Source of the DNA: Pycnococcus provasolii
Lineage: Eukaryota; Chlorophyta; Pseudoscourfieldiophyceae; Pseudoscourfieldiales; Pycnococcaceae
Direction: 5' to 3'
Length of the DNA stretch: 64,000 bases
Assembly (NCBI GenBank): GCA_938743325.2
Contig: OW568868.1
Location: forward strand, 682,001 to 746,000
Both the position numbers and the translations under genes were made by a program. Of this stretch, positions 42,231 to 50,744 are shown piece by piece. Below the pieces are notes generated by a model. That model had not been told where the DNA came from and did no database searches. It saw nothing but the letters and a program-made list of their open reading frames with translations. Numbering within the stretch: the stretch's first letter is position 1; each line of letters starts with the position of its first letter.

Positions 42231-43231
42231 TTACGACGACCACGCGTACGTGGCTCCGAAGGGGTCCGCGACGTGCTCCGCCCAGTTGACGAGCGGTCCC
42301 TTGCCCGTCGCCGGGTACTGCACGAGGCAGCCCGACCAGCCGAGCATGGCGAGGCGAGCGTGCTTGAGCTCCTTCACCTTGAGCTCCTCGAACGTGGAGG
42401 ACTCGTTCGCGAGTCCGATGGGGTCGAAGCGGCCACCGGGGTACGCGTCGCCAACGGAGAGCTCGTCGAACACGGGGTCAAGCACGCCCGTGCGGTACGC
42501 CTCCGCGGATCCGAAGAAGATCACCTCGATCGCGAGCACGTTGAAGAAGTTGGGGAAGCCGCTGTCCGGGGGAGCGAGCGGGTAGATGGCACCCGGGAAC
42601 TTGTCGGCGATGGCCGTGCAGTCCGAGGGCGTGCAGAGCGCTCCCGCCTCGAACCACGGGACACCCGTGCCCACCTCAGACGCCCACGCGCCCGTGAGTC
42701 CGAGCATGGCGAAGCGTCCGTGGATGATTTCGCGCTCCGCGAGCTTGGCATCTCCGTCGTACGCGACCGGCGCCTCCTCTCCGGAGCCGGGGTACGTGCC
42801 TGGCTCGGGGTACCAGCCGTAGTCGCCACCGGATCCTCCGGAGACCTTCGCGGGCGCCTTGCGTCCACCGAGCGTGAAGGACTTCGTGCCTCCCTTGGTG
42901 CCACCCTTGGTGCCTCCCTTGGTGCCTCCCTGTTGTGATCATTAGTATTAGTATAAGTATGTGTGTTTCAGCATACCAAACACACCGTGTTATTACTCGC
43001 ACATACAAATAAGCAAAACGAAAACAAAAAACAAAAGAATACACAAGCAAAAACAACAAAAACACAAAAACACAAAACCAAATCAAAAAAAATCAAAACA
43101 AAAACAAAAAAACCAAAGAAACAAAAACAAAAAAACCAAAGAAACAAAAAACCAAAAGACATACATACCTTGGTGCCCCCCTTCGATCCCCCTCGCGTGC
43201 CTCCGAACGTCATGCGTGCCGATGCGATCAT
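42231..43231 (-). CDS. Lhcp: Prasinophyte-type light-harvesting chlorophyll-binding protein, two exons
   Basis: Antenna protein of the thylakoid. Exon 1 is 43231-43169 (21 codons), the intron 43168-42930, and exon 2 42929-42231; the splice is phase 0 at AAG|GTATGT and ACAG|GGA. The joined protein is 253 aa. Helix B carries LAEREIIHGRFAMLGLTGAW (E..H.R chlorophyll and ion-pair residues) and the third helix FEELKVKELKHARLAMLGW; GALCTPSDCTAIADKFPGAI is typical of prasinophyte Lhcp. After a very short leader, GGTK-type tetrapeptides are repeated across the intron junction. TATA-like TATAATATA sits directly 5' of the chosen ATG, so the true start could be the second ATG (43213). The gene converges with NMD3. 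Confidence 0.93.
42930..43168 (-). other. Lhcp intron, T-rich in the sense strand
   Basis: 239 bases, GT...AG, with strongly biased composition: on the sense strand it is almost entirely T and G (the plus strand shows runs such as AACAAAAACAAAAAAC), unlike the 60% GC exons. Ends confirmed by phase and by the GGTK reading frame on both sides. Confidence 0.85.
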
Positions 43232-44144
43232 TATATTATAGTTGCTTATAGAAGATGAAGAAGATAAGGTGAAATGACAAGCCAGCTTATGTATTACCGG
43301 TAAGGTGCAAAGGCTGAAAGGGAAGGAGGCACAGCACGAGAGAACACCGATATGCGGGGGGGCCGGACCACGTGGAGGGTTCCTAAAGGATAACACTTTG
43401 GATTCCCCTTTGATCTTTTTTTTTCTCGATAGTCCTACCGGGTAGTCTATCGGGGTTCATTCGACCCTCCTGGGGTTTGGGGGTTGGCTTTGGGGGTTTG
43501 CTTTGGGGGTTGGCTTTGGGGGTTGGCTTTGGGGGTTGGCTTTGGGGGTTGGCTTTGGGGGTTGGCTTTGGGGTTTGGTTTGGGGGTTTGCTTTGCTTTG
43601 GGGGTTGGCTTTGGGGGTTTGCTTTGGGGGTTTGCTTTGGGGGTTGGCTTTGGGGGTTTGCTTTGGGGGTTTGCTTTGGGGGTTGGCTTTGGGGGTTGGC
43701 TTTGGGGGTTTGCTTTGGGGGTTTGCTTTGGGGGTTGGATTTGGGGGTTGGCTTTGGGGGTTGGCTTTGGGGGTTTGCTTTTTTCTCTCTTTGTTGATTC
43801 CGAACCCATCCCTCTTGGTTAGAGTACAGGTACTTACATACCCGAACGCCAGGCAGGGAGAAAGAAATACTGTAGAAATGCCACGTGGCGGATGTTCATT
43901 CTTCATTGACACAAATGTGTCATTCCAATGGCCCGTCAGTACTGTAAGTAGCTATTAATAGTCAGCTAATAGTGAGTGCGTTCATCTGTGTTTCACCACC
44001 ACCTACAGGCTACAAAAAGCACGCAGAAGGGGCGCCCCCTGAAGTTTTTGGAAAGACTTGCTGACTCGACATCGGTCGCCCATCTAAAAGGAATCGCGCG
44101 GAAAGCGGCGGGCCCGATACATCACAGTCACGACGTCGGCGAAG
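43232..44144. other. Divergent intergenic region holding a G-rich minisatellite
   Basis: Upstream of both Lhcp and the O-methyltransferase. Apart from the minisatellite at 43471-43780, it holds a TATA-like stretch near 43235-43255, a CCTACCGGGTAG motif at about 43433, and plain sequence with no gene. GC rises sharply from about 44090 towards the methyltransferase. Confidence 0.5.
43471..43780 (+). repeat. G-rich minisatellite, about 24 units of (G/T)GCTTTGGGGGTT
   Basis: Tandem 12-13-base units alternating GGCTTTGGGGGTT and TGCTTTGGGGGTT. Each has a five-G tract on the plus strand, giving strong G-quadruplex potential. The Pro/Lys/Asn-rich open frame on the opposite strand is a translation of the repeat and not a gene. 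Confidence 0.92.
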
Positions 44145-45716
44145 ATGCGCGCGACGCTGCTATTTTCGCCGGGGATCGAGGCGGCGGCGGCGGTGAGCTC
44201 TCGGACACGCCGTCGGCGGGCGGGACGGGCCGCGAGTCGACAAGTTCGCCGGATGAAAGTGAGCGCGACGATGGACTCCGGTGGAGGGTCCTCCGGCCAG
44301 GGGCAGAGCGGTGGGTGGGATCCCGCGGTGGAGTTCGTGGAGGCGAACGAGGGCGTGCGCAACTTCCTCGCCTTCCCGGTCGCGTTCGTGTCCGCGTCCA
44401 ACTGGCTCGCGCAGGCCATCTACGTCGCCGCCAAGCTAGGGATCCCCGACGTCCTCGCCGGCGGGCCGCGCGCGGTCTCCGAGATCGCCGCCGAGGTGGG
44501 CGCGGACCCGGACGCCCTGTCGCGCCTCATGCGGTCGCTCGCTGGCCAGGGCCCCATCCCCGGCATCTTCATCGAGGTGTTCGAGCCGCCGGTGCCGGGC
44601 CTTCCCATGCTCCCCCGCGTCGACCTCTCCAACTTTCCCCTGCCCATCGCCGTCCCGCCGCAGCTCACGCCCGACCCGCCGGCAAGCGAGCTCGACCGCC
44701 GCTACGCCCTCACCCCACTCGGCGCTATGCTGCGTGAAGATGGCACAGGCACCATCCGCCCCTGGACCATCTTCGCAGGAGAGGAGCTCGGGCGGGGCTG
44801 GACGGGCCTCCTGGGCGCGGTTCAGACGGGGCGCCCCGACTACGGCGCGGCGCAGGGCGGCGACGGCGCCGCCGGGCTCGGATTCTGGGACTACATGGGG
44901 GCTAACCCGGTAGCGCAGCAGACGTTTGACGAGTCGATGCGGGCGCTGAGCGCGTACACCGCGGCGGCTGGGGAGGCGGCGGACTCGTACGACTGGGCGG
45001 CCGGCACGGCGGCGATGACGGTCGTGGACGTGGGCGGCGGCACGGGGGGCCTGCTAGCGGACATCGTCCGCCGCACGCCGGGCGCCGAGGGGGTGCTGTT
45101 TGACCGCCCGTCGGTGGTGGCGGAGTCAGAGGCGGTGTTTGTGGAGAAAGGGGTGGCGGGTCGGTGCCAGGCGAAGGCCGGGTCCTTCTTCGTCCCGGGG
45201 GACATCCCCGCCGGCGCTGACGTGTACGTCATGAAGAACATCCTGCATGACTGGGACGACGCCGACTGCCGCGCGATCTTGCGCAACGTCGGCGCCGCGA
45301 TGCGCCCGGACTCGAGACTGGTGGTGCTGGAGGTAATTCGGAGCGAGAGGGCGGGGTACGAGCCCTGGACCCTGGACCTCGCCGATTATTTCGACCTCAA
45401 CATGCTTGTTACCGTGGGGGGACGTGAGCGCAGCGCGGGGGAGTGGCGGCGGCTCGCAGAGGCTGCCGGGATGGAAGTGTCGTCGGCGGCGCCGGGCTCC
45501 CTCATCGGATGCGGCACCATCGAGATGCGCCTCTCGGGGGCAGCGCCGGCGCCGGCGGCGGAGCGCGAGGCGCCGCCGGCTTCGGCTGCAGTTACGGCGG
45601 CGGAGCGGCTGACGGACGACGCCGCCGCGGATGTCGAGGAGGTGGCGGCGCGTGCTTCGCTTGAGAGGACAGCCGAGGAGACGATGACGGAGAGTGTGAT
45701 ATCTGAGAAGGCATAG
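44145..45716 (+). CDS. O-methyltransferase, COMT/Methyltransf_2 family, very GC-rich
   Basis: 523 aa. SAM-dependent methyl transfer to a hydroxyl group of a small molecule; substrate unknown. Residues 1 to about 43 are Arg/Ala/Ser-rich like a plastid transit peptide. A winged-helix dimerisation domain follows (IYVAAKLGIPDVLAGGPRAV; LTPLGAMLRED), split by a Pro-rich insertion. The SAM-binding site is VVDVGGGTGGLLADI (about 290-305), and LHDWDD near 366 is the family catalytic motif. After about residue 455 the tail is Ala/Glu-rich low-complexity sequence. GC content is visibly higher than in every neighbour (near 70% by eye), with G/C third positions almost throughout, suggesting transfer or a different base-composition history. 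An actinobacterial-type origin is inference. Confidence 0.87.
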   Translation: MRATLLFSPGIEAAAAVSSRTRRRRAGRAASRQVRRMKVSATMDSGGGSSGQGQSGGWDPAVEFVEANEGVRNFLAFPVAFVSASNWLAQAIYVAAKLGIPDVLAGGPRAVSEIAAEVGADPDALSRLMRSLAGQGPIPGIFIEVFEPPVPGLPMLPRVDLSNFPLPIAVPPQLTPDPPASELDRRYALTPLGAMLREDGTGTIRPWTIFAGEELGRGWTGLLGAVQTGRPDYGAAQGGDGAAGLGFWDYMGANPVAQQTFDESMRALSAYTAAAGEAADSYDWAAGTAAMTVVDVGGGTGGLLADIVRRTPGAEGVLFDRPSVVAESEAVFVEKGVAGRCQAKAGSFFVPGDIPAGADVYVMKNILHDWDDADCRAILRNVGAAMRPDSRLVVLEVIRSERAGYEPWTLDLADYFDLNMLVTVGGRERSAGEWRRLAEAAGMEVSSAAPGSLIGCGTIEMRLSGAAPAPAAEREAPPASAAVTAAERLTDDAAADVEEVAARASLERTAEETMTESVISEKA

Positions 45717-45782
45717 AAGAACAAACGTTCAACATCCGGACGATACCTAGGTTATACACATACATAACACGCGGGGTTCGAG

Positions 45783-45810
45783 GTAAAATTTTACACCTGT
45801 AAAATTTTAC
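45783..45810. terminator. Paired 12-bp palindromes with TGTAA on both strands at a convergent gene end
   Basis: GTAAAATTTTAC occurs at 45783-45794 and 45799-45810, followed by GTGTAAAAC. The 107-base gap between the convergent methyltransferase and secreted-protein stops therefore has TGTAA motifs in both directions, fitting shared polyadenylation sites. Confidence 0.6.
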
Positions 45811-45823
45811 AGTGTAAAACTTT

Positions 45824-48800
45824 TTACTTTTGTGACTCACAGCAACTTGCATCCCACTCGACGCGCGTGCTCACGCTTACCAAGCTGCCGTCGTCAACCA
45901 GCACGAAGCGATCGAGCAACTCGCTCGCATCCTTCACCTCCGAAGCGGCGAACTTCTCAATCGTTCCTGGGCGGGCGCGGTACAAAGCGGCTTGGACCTT
46001 CACGCGCGACGGCATTCCACCACATGCATCCGTCTTCTCCTCCTCCTCATCACCATCAATCTTAGGACGAGGCATGCCAATGCGATGAATCACCTCCGCC
46101 GACATGCCAGCTGCAAGCGAGCTTGGCACCGGTGCAATCATGAGCCTTTCCTCCTCGCCAGCAGCCTGCGTCGTCCACAGCACGTGCAGTTCGCCCGCAG
46201 AAACAGGAGCAATGCCGGTATTGACAATGCTCACTGCCGCGTTCACCGCATCGCACGTCGACGCCTTGAGAATTTCGGCATGAGGAAGCATCTGCGTCAG
46301 CATTGATGTCTGCTTGGACTCTTTGGGCGGCGCGGCGAGCGATTTCGGCGTCGTATTCAGTTTCGTTGATTTCGTTCTCTTGCTCTTACGCCGTGTTGCC
46401 TTCGGCGTCGTACTCGGATTCGTTGATTTCGTTCTCTTGCTCTTACGCCGTGTTGCTTTTGCCGCACCACCGCGTTTCTTGCGTTGTGGACGAGCAGCAG
46501 GCTTTGCGGTCCGCGCGCGTTCCGCTCTTCGTTTCTCAGCACGTCCTCGCACAGCATCAAACAGGCGTCCCTCCGCCTCCAGATCATCGTCGTTGTCATC
46601 AGCAGCAGCAGCATTCTCCTCCTTTTCTTTCAGCAAAGAAATGCCATTCGAACCAAATGAAACATCAACACACGCTGGCCTCACGAAAAAGCTATACTCG
46701 GCCACTGCTTCCAAATCGCGCCTCGCCTTTGCCTCGTTCTCCGAATCTACCATAATCCTCACTCGATGCGGGGTGCGGCAGTCTGCAAACCAGGATGAGC
46801 GTGGAGGCATTGGCAGACTGAGCGTGACAGTTTCCACGTCACGCGGCACCATAATGGGCATGACTGTCTCCGTAGCACTCGTTCCCAAATCAACACTCAC
46901 GGCACTCACCTTGAAGGGTGATAGCGTGATCGCGTCGCCTCGATTTTCCACTGACACCGTCACATTCATCGTGAGCGGATCATCAGCATGCTCCGCCGAT
47001 ACCGAGTGCGGGATCACAACATTATTCCACAGCGGCTGACCGAAAATCCTCGGCTCTTCGTTCGCGCGTAGGTTCGCGTAGTACTCCATCCTCTTGCCCT
47101 GAATCTCCACACGCTGAGCAATCACCGCAAGCTTAGCCAAATGATTGCACTGCTTCTCCATGGCGATCACTTTCACGTGTGCCGGCACCGTCGCACCATC
47201 CGAAGCCTTACCACCACCATGTCGTATGAACTGGCGAAGCAAGCTCGATGCCGCTGCCACTCCATCATTCAGCAGTCGTCGTCGTCCACCCCCAAAAAGT
47301 CTAGAAAAGACGCCTCCTCCTCCTCGTTTCTTCGAAATCGCAATCGTCTTCAGCTCGTCCTTCAGATCCGTCTCCAGCTCTGCAAGCCTTCCATCACTCA
47401 CATCCTTCTCGCTCAAGCAAACGGCGTCGTCATCCAAGCTAAGCCAAAGTCCACCAACAGCCATCTCCTGACTGCACTGAGGCAGCGCATCCACACGTTT
47501 GCACACCAGCGTGACGTGCGTCTCCTCACCAGGACTTAACTCCCTCACCACTTGCTCGCAGGCCACGGCGCTGCCCAGCGCCGTTCGAGCACGCAACGAC
47601 GTCTGTCCACACCCTAGCTTTCCCTCATTCTTCACAGCGCACTTCACCTCAAATTCGTCACCCGGACCGAGCGTCTCATCCTCGACATCGAACAGCTCTA
47701 CTCCCATCGTGTCATCCTCCGCCCTGTGGTGTGAAACCGTGCACTCCCCAACTCTTAGCTTCGCGCACTTGAAGCGCACACCCACCAATCTCGCAGAATC
47801 GGCAAACTCTCCAGCGTTTTTCGTGCTCATCCAATTCGCCACGGAACCCACCCCTGACCACTTGTCGTCGACATTCGCCTGCACGAGCAGCATGACTGGA
47901 GGCAGGCCGTCTTGCGCACACACGTCGTTCACAAGATTCAAATACGCCATGGGAACCTCAACCGGCACCTGCACGGTGTCGCCCGGAGCGAGCTTCGGAA
48001 GATTGCGATGCACCGCCACGGGCGCCGACAGCAGGTCAAACTTAGACAGATCTGACATGTGCTTCGCAAATGCGCGCGCCTCGTCGGACAGAGCGGGATG
48101 ACGAGGAGAAGCGGCAGCATGGCTTCGGCGTCGACGACGACGTGTGTTCTTCTCCTCCGCGTACTCCTCTACAGCAATCACGTCGTCAAATTCTGACTGC
48201 GATTGCATGAGAAGTTTGAGAAGTTCCTCCATGTTGTTGTTATTCATCACACGATCGACGAGCTTGTCGTCGAGAAGGTCCTTTGACACGCCCATCGCGA
48301 CGAGAGTGCTCTTTAGCTGCGCTGTTCCCACGGAAGAGAGCAGAGGGTTTGTGCTGCCGTGCACAACGCTCTTCACGAACGCCTTATATGCGCACGTCAC
48401 ATCCGCGAGCTTTGCGGTATCGAGCTGCGCGATGCGCACCGTGCTTCCCGCAGGCATGGTCGCACCTCCCGCGTTCGTCACCGTCACATTCATGGTAATT
48501 TTGTCCTGCGGGGCATTGCAGAACATGCGATTATCGACGTATTTGCTGAGAAGGCCATCTTGCTCAGTTAGCGCACTCTCCGACGCACATACGTCTGCGC
48601 CCAGCACCGTCTCCACGTTGGCAGTCAGCATCGGGCACGGCTCTCGCGTCGCAACGGATGCGGCGGCAAGCGCTTTGTTTCGAAGAGCCTGCTGCGTAGC
48701 ACAACGGTCGAGACCTTTCGGGGAAAAGCACTTCGAGAGGTGTGAAAATGGATGCAGACGAACGGTGATTTTGACAGGCGCGCACATTCCACCCTGGTTG

Positions 48801-49210
48801 TGCATTTCGTCGAGCACGAGCGTGTCCACGGTGAAGTTTGCAAAACGCGTCAGATGTTTGTGTTTGTTGAATGGTGGGCGCGTGTCATTGTCTGTTTGAA
48901 TGATCACGTTGCCAATTTCAATGGTGCGGAAGAACTTGCCTTCAAAAGGCACTTCCGTTTCTTCCACGTACTCCACTGTCACCTGGCCCTGATTAGCCAA
49001 CATTTCGGAGTTGATGTCCAGGTCAGCGACGTGCGGCACTTCGTACACGGGAACTGCCGGCATTTTCGTGCCGTGGATTTTGAATTCTCGAATTTGCACG
49101 GGAAAGTCAAAGCAGCTGCACTCGTCTTGGTGCACTGGTCTTTGTTGTGCATCCGCGAAACAGGCCATTGGCGCCATGAGAAGAGGTACGAGGAGGAGAG
49201 TCTTCTTCAT
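45824..49210 (-). CDS. Large secreted protein with repeated Ig-like segments and basic cleavage-like sites
   Basis: 1128 aa, family not recognised. It begins MKKTLLLVPLLMAPMACFAD, a clear signal peptide. The body has many Cys and N-glycosylation sequons. It contains several segments of the form (V/M)N(V/A)(T/S)V.N.G that resemble CARDB/Ig-like beta modules: KITMNVTVTNAGGATMPAGS, EVKCAVKNEGKLGCG, LTMNVTVSVENRGDAITLS and NAAVSIVNTGIAPVSAGEL. Two basic clusters could be protease-processing sites: TRRRRRRSHA (near 48125-48150) and GGGRRRLLND (near 47270-47295). A Lys/Arg-rich region near 46360-46470 holds two copies of KATRRKSKRTKST. The frame is open to 49426, but the ATG at 49210 starts directly at the signal peptide. 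A cell-surface or wall role is inference. Confidence 0.78.
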   Translation of the reverse strand: MKKTLLLVPLLMAPMACFADAQQRPVHQDECSCFDFPVQIREFKIHGTKMPAVPVYEVPHVADLDINSEMLANQGQVTVEYVEETEVPFEGKFFRTIEIGNVIIQTDNDTRPPFNKHKHLTRFANFTVDTLVLDEMHNQGGMCAPVKITVRLHPFSHLSKCFSPKGLDRCATQQALRNKALAAASVATREPCPMLTANVETVLGADVCASESALTEQDGLLSKYVDNRMFCNAPQDKITMNVTVTNAGGATMPAGSTVRIAQLDTAKLADVTCAYKAFVKSVVHGSTNPLLSSVGTAQLKSTLVAMGVSKDLLDDKLVDRVMNNNNMEELLKLLMQSQSEFDDVIAVEEYAEEKNTRRRRRRSHAAASPRHPALSDEARAFAKHMSDLSKFDLLSAPVAVHRNLPKLAPGDTVQVPVEVPMAYLNLVNDVCAQDGLPPVMLLVQANVDDKWSGVGSVANWMSTKNAGEFADSARLVGVRFKCAKLRVGECTVSHHRAEDDTMGVELFDVEDETLGPGDEFEVKCAVKNEGKLGCGQTSLRARTALGSAVACEQVVRELSPGEETHVTLVCKRVDALPQCSQEMAVGGLWLSLDDDAVCLSEKDVSDGRLAELETDLKDELKTIAISKKRGGGGVFSRLFGGGRRRLLNDGVAAASSLLRQFIRHGGGKASDGATVPAHVKVIAMEKQCNHLAKLAVIAQRVEIQGKRMEYYANLRANEEPRIFGQPLWNNVVIPHSVSAEHADDPLTMNVTVSVENRGDAITLSPFKVSAVSVDLGTSATETVMPIMVPRDVETVTLSLPMPPRSSWFADCRTPHRVRIMVDSENEAKARRDLEAVAEYSFFVRPACVDVSFGSNGISLLKEKEENAAAADDNDDDLEAEGRLFDAVRGRAEKRRAERARTAKPAARPQRKKRGGAAKATRRKSKRTKSTNPSTTPKATRRKSKRTKSTKLNTTPKSLAAPPKESKQTSMLTQMLPHAEILKASTCDAVNAAVSIVNTGIAPVSAGELHVLWTTQAAGEEERLMIAPVPSSLAAGMSAEVIHRIGMPRPKIDGDEEEEKTDACGGMPSRVKVQAALYRARPGTIEKFAASEVKDASELLDRFVLVDDGSLVSVSTRVEWDASCCESQK

Positions 49211-49709
49211 TGTTGTTGTGTGAACCCACATCACCTGTTTGGAGAGTGCAGCAGCAGGATAACGAAGGTAGCAAACGTGAAGGTGAAGGTGAAGTTGAAT
49301 GAAGATGAAGACAAGGACGAAGGACAAAGCTGACGAAGGTGCTGAAGGTGCTTTGTATGAAGGCCAAATGAAGAAGCCGACAACAACAGTGCCCCCCACC
49401 AAGGAGCACAAAGGCAACCCGGACACAAAAGCGAAGCATCATCACATACACATGTGTATGGGAAGGACATGTTCCTGAAAAACATAGACTATGTGTGACG
49501 AACGCGAGTGACGTGTGACAAATGACGACGATGCCCTCGAGGAGACGACCTAGGGTAGGTGGAGCGAGGGGGGGGGAGGGAGAAAAACAATCCATCCCGT
49601 CCCGAGTCCCGAGGGGCCAAAAAAGGTATCCAATCAGGTCCCGAACCCCGAATAATCATCCCGTTGCGTTCTCCCGCCTGTTTCTCCCGCCCGTCCCTTC
49701 ACCCTTCTC
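49211..49709. promoter_or_regulatory. Divergent region with a 16-bp perfect palindrome
   Basis: 500 bases between the secreted-protein and RCC1-like starts. CATACACATGTGTATG at 49445-49460 is a perfect palindrome and could be a site for a dimeric regulator. Purine-rich repeats (GAAGGTGAAGGTG-like) occur at about 49275-49350. No gene seen. Confidence 0.45.
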
Positions 49710-50744
49710 ATGCAGTCATGTGCTCCTCCCATGCACACGCGTTCTCGTGAGTTCGTAGCGCTGCAGGCCGCCGCCGTCGCCGTCTGGCGGGAATGGCTTA
49801 CTATCGTGCACAGGCCGAGGCGCATCGCGCGCCTGTGTGAACTCGAGCAGCTCGAGGTGGAGCACCGGCGTCATCTCTCGCGAAACTCCGCTCTCATTGG
49901 TGGAGGGGATCAGCACTCTTTGGCAGTGCGAGTCGATGGCAGTATCGCGTGCTGGGGAGCCAACGAGAACGGCCAGGCACCTCCCGCCGGCGTCGACGGA
50001 GAATTCGTCGCAGTTGCCGCAGGTGGTTACCATTCCCTAGCACTTCGAAGCGACGGCACTATCGCGTGCTGGGGACGCAACGCCTCCGGACAGGCACCTC
50101 CCGACGGCGTCGACGGTGACTTCGTCGCAGTTGCCGCGGGTGGTTACCATTCGCTCGCGATTCGACGCGATGGCAGCATCGCGTGCTGGGGAGCCAACGA
50201 CGACGGCCAGGCGCCTCCCGACGGCGTCGCGGGTGACTTCGTCGCAATCGCCGCGATTGGCGGCCACTCGTTGGCGATACGACGCGACGGCACTATCGCG
50301 TTCTGGGGCTACAACTCCGAAGGCCAGGCGCCGCCACAAGGCATGCAAGGTGATTTCACCGCGATCGGCGCGGGTACCTTGCATTCGATGGCGGTGCGAC
50401 ACGACGGCAGCTTCACGTGGTGGGGGGACTTAAACGACGACTCAGATATCCTGGCGCCGCCCGCTGATTTGGATTTGGAAGATTGCGTCATGCTCGCCGG
50501 GGGTATCTGTCACTCAATTGCACTTCGAAGTGACGGTAGCATAGCGTGCTGGGGCGGAAACGAGTCAGGCGAGGCACCTCCCGACGGCGTCGAGGGAGAC
50601 TTTGTCGCGATCGCCGCGGGATGGGAGCACTCGTTGGCGATTCGACGCGACGGCACCATCGCGTGCTGGGGCTTAAACGATAAGGGCCAGGCACCTCCCG
50701 GCGGCGTCGCTGGTCCCTTTATGACTGAAGTTCTCATTTTGTAA
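49710..50744 (+). CDS. RCC1-like seven-repeat beta-propeller protein
   Basis: 344 aa. After about 60 N-terminal residues come seven repeats of about 37 aa of the form HSLAIR.DG(S/T)IACWG, then (A/G).N..GQAPP.GV.GDFVAIAAG. This is the RCC1/BLIP-II type repeat that closes a seven-bladed propeller. The fifth repeat is the most divergent (FTWWGDLNDDSD). Repeats are also close at DNA level, so recent internal duplication is likely. Such GQAPP-type repeats occur in algae, bacteria and large DNA viruses; partners are unknown and exchange-factor activity should not be assumed. The N-terminal part (WREWLTIVHRPRRIARLCEL) is basic and helical. The stop codon is embedded in TTTTGTAACG, which also supplies a TGTAA polyadenylation-like motif. 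Confidence 0.88.
   Translation: MQSCAPPMHTRSREFVALQAAAVAVWREWLTIVHRPRRIARLCELEQLEVEHRRHLSRNSALIGGGDQHSLAVRVDGSIACWGANENGQAPPAGVDGEFVAVAAGGYHSLALRSDGTIACWGRNASGQAPPDGVDGDFVAVAAGGYHSLAIRRDGSIACWGANDDGQAPPDGVAGDFVAIAAIGGHSLAIRRDGTIAFWGYNSEGQAPPQGMQGDFTAIGAGTLHSMAVRHDGSFTWWGDLNDDSDILAPPADLDLEDCVMLAGGICHSIALRSDGSIACWGGNESGEAPPDGVEGDFVAIAAGWEHSLAIRRDGTIACWGLNDKGQAPPGGVAGPFMTEVLIL

Noticed and set aside
43471-43780. Possible CRISPR-like array
   Set aside because: Units are contiguous 12-13-mers with no spacers; it is a eukaryotic minisatellite.
43447-43912. Pro/Lys/Asn repeat frames (PKANPQSQ-like) across the minisatellite
   Set aside because: Direct translation of a non-coding tandem repeat, open in several frames at once.
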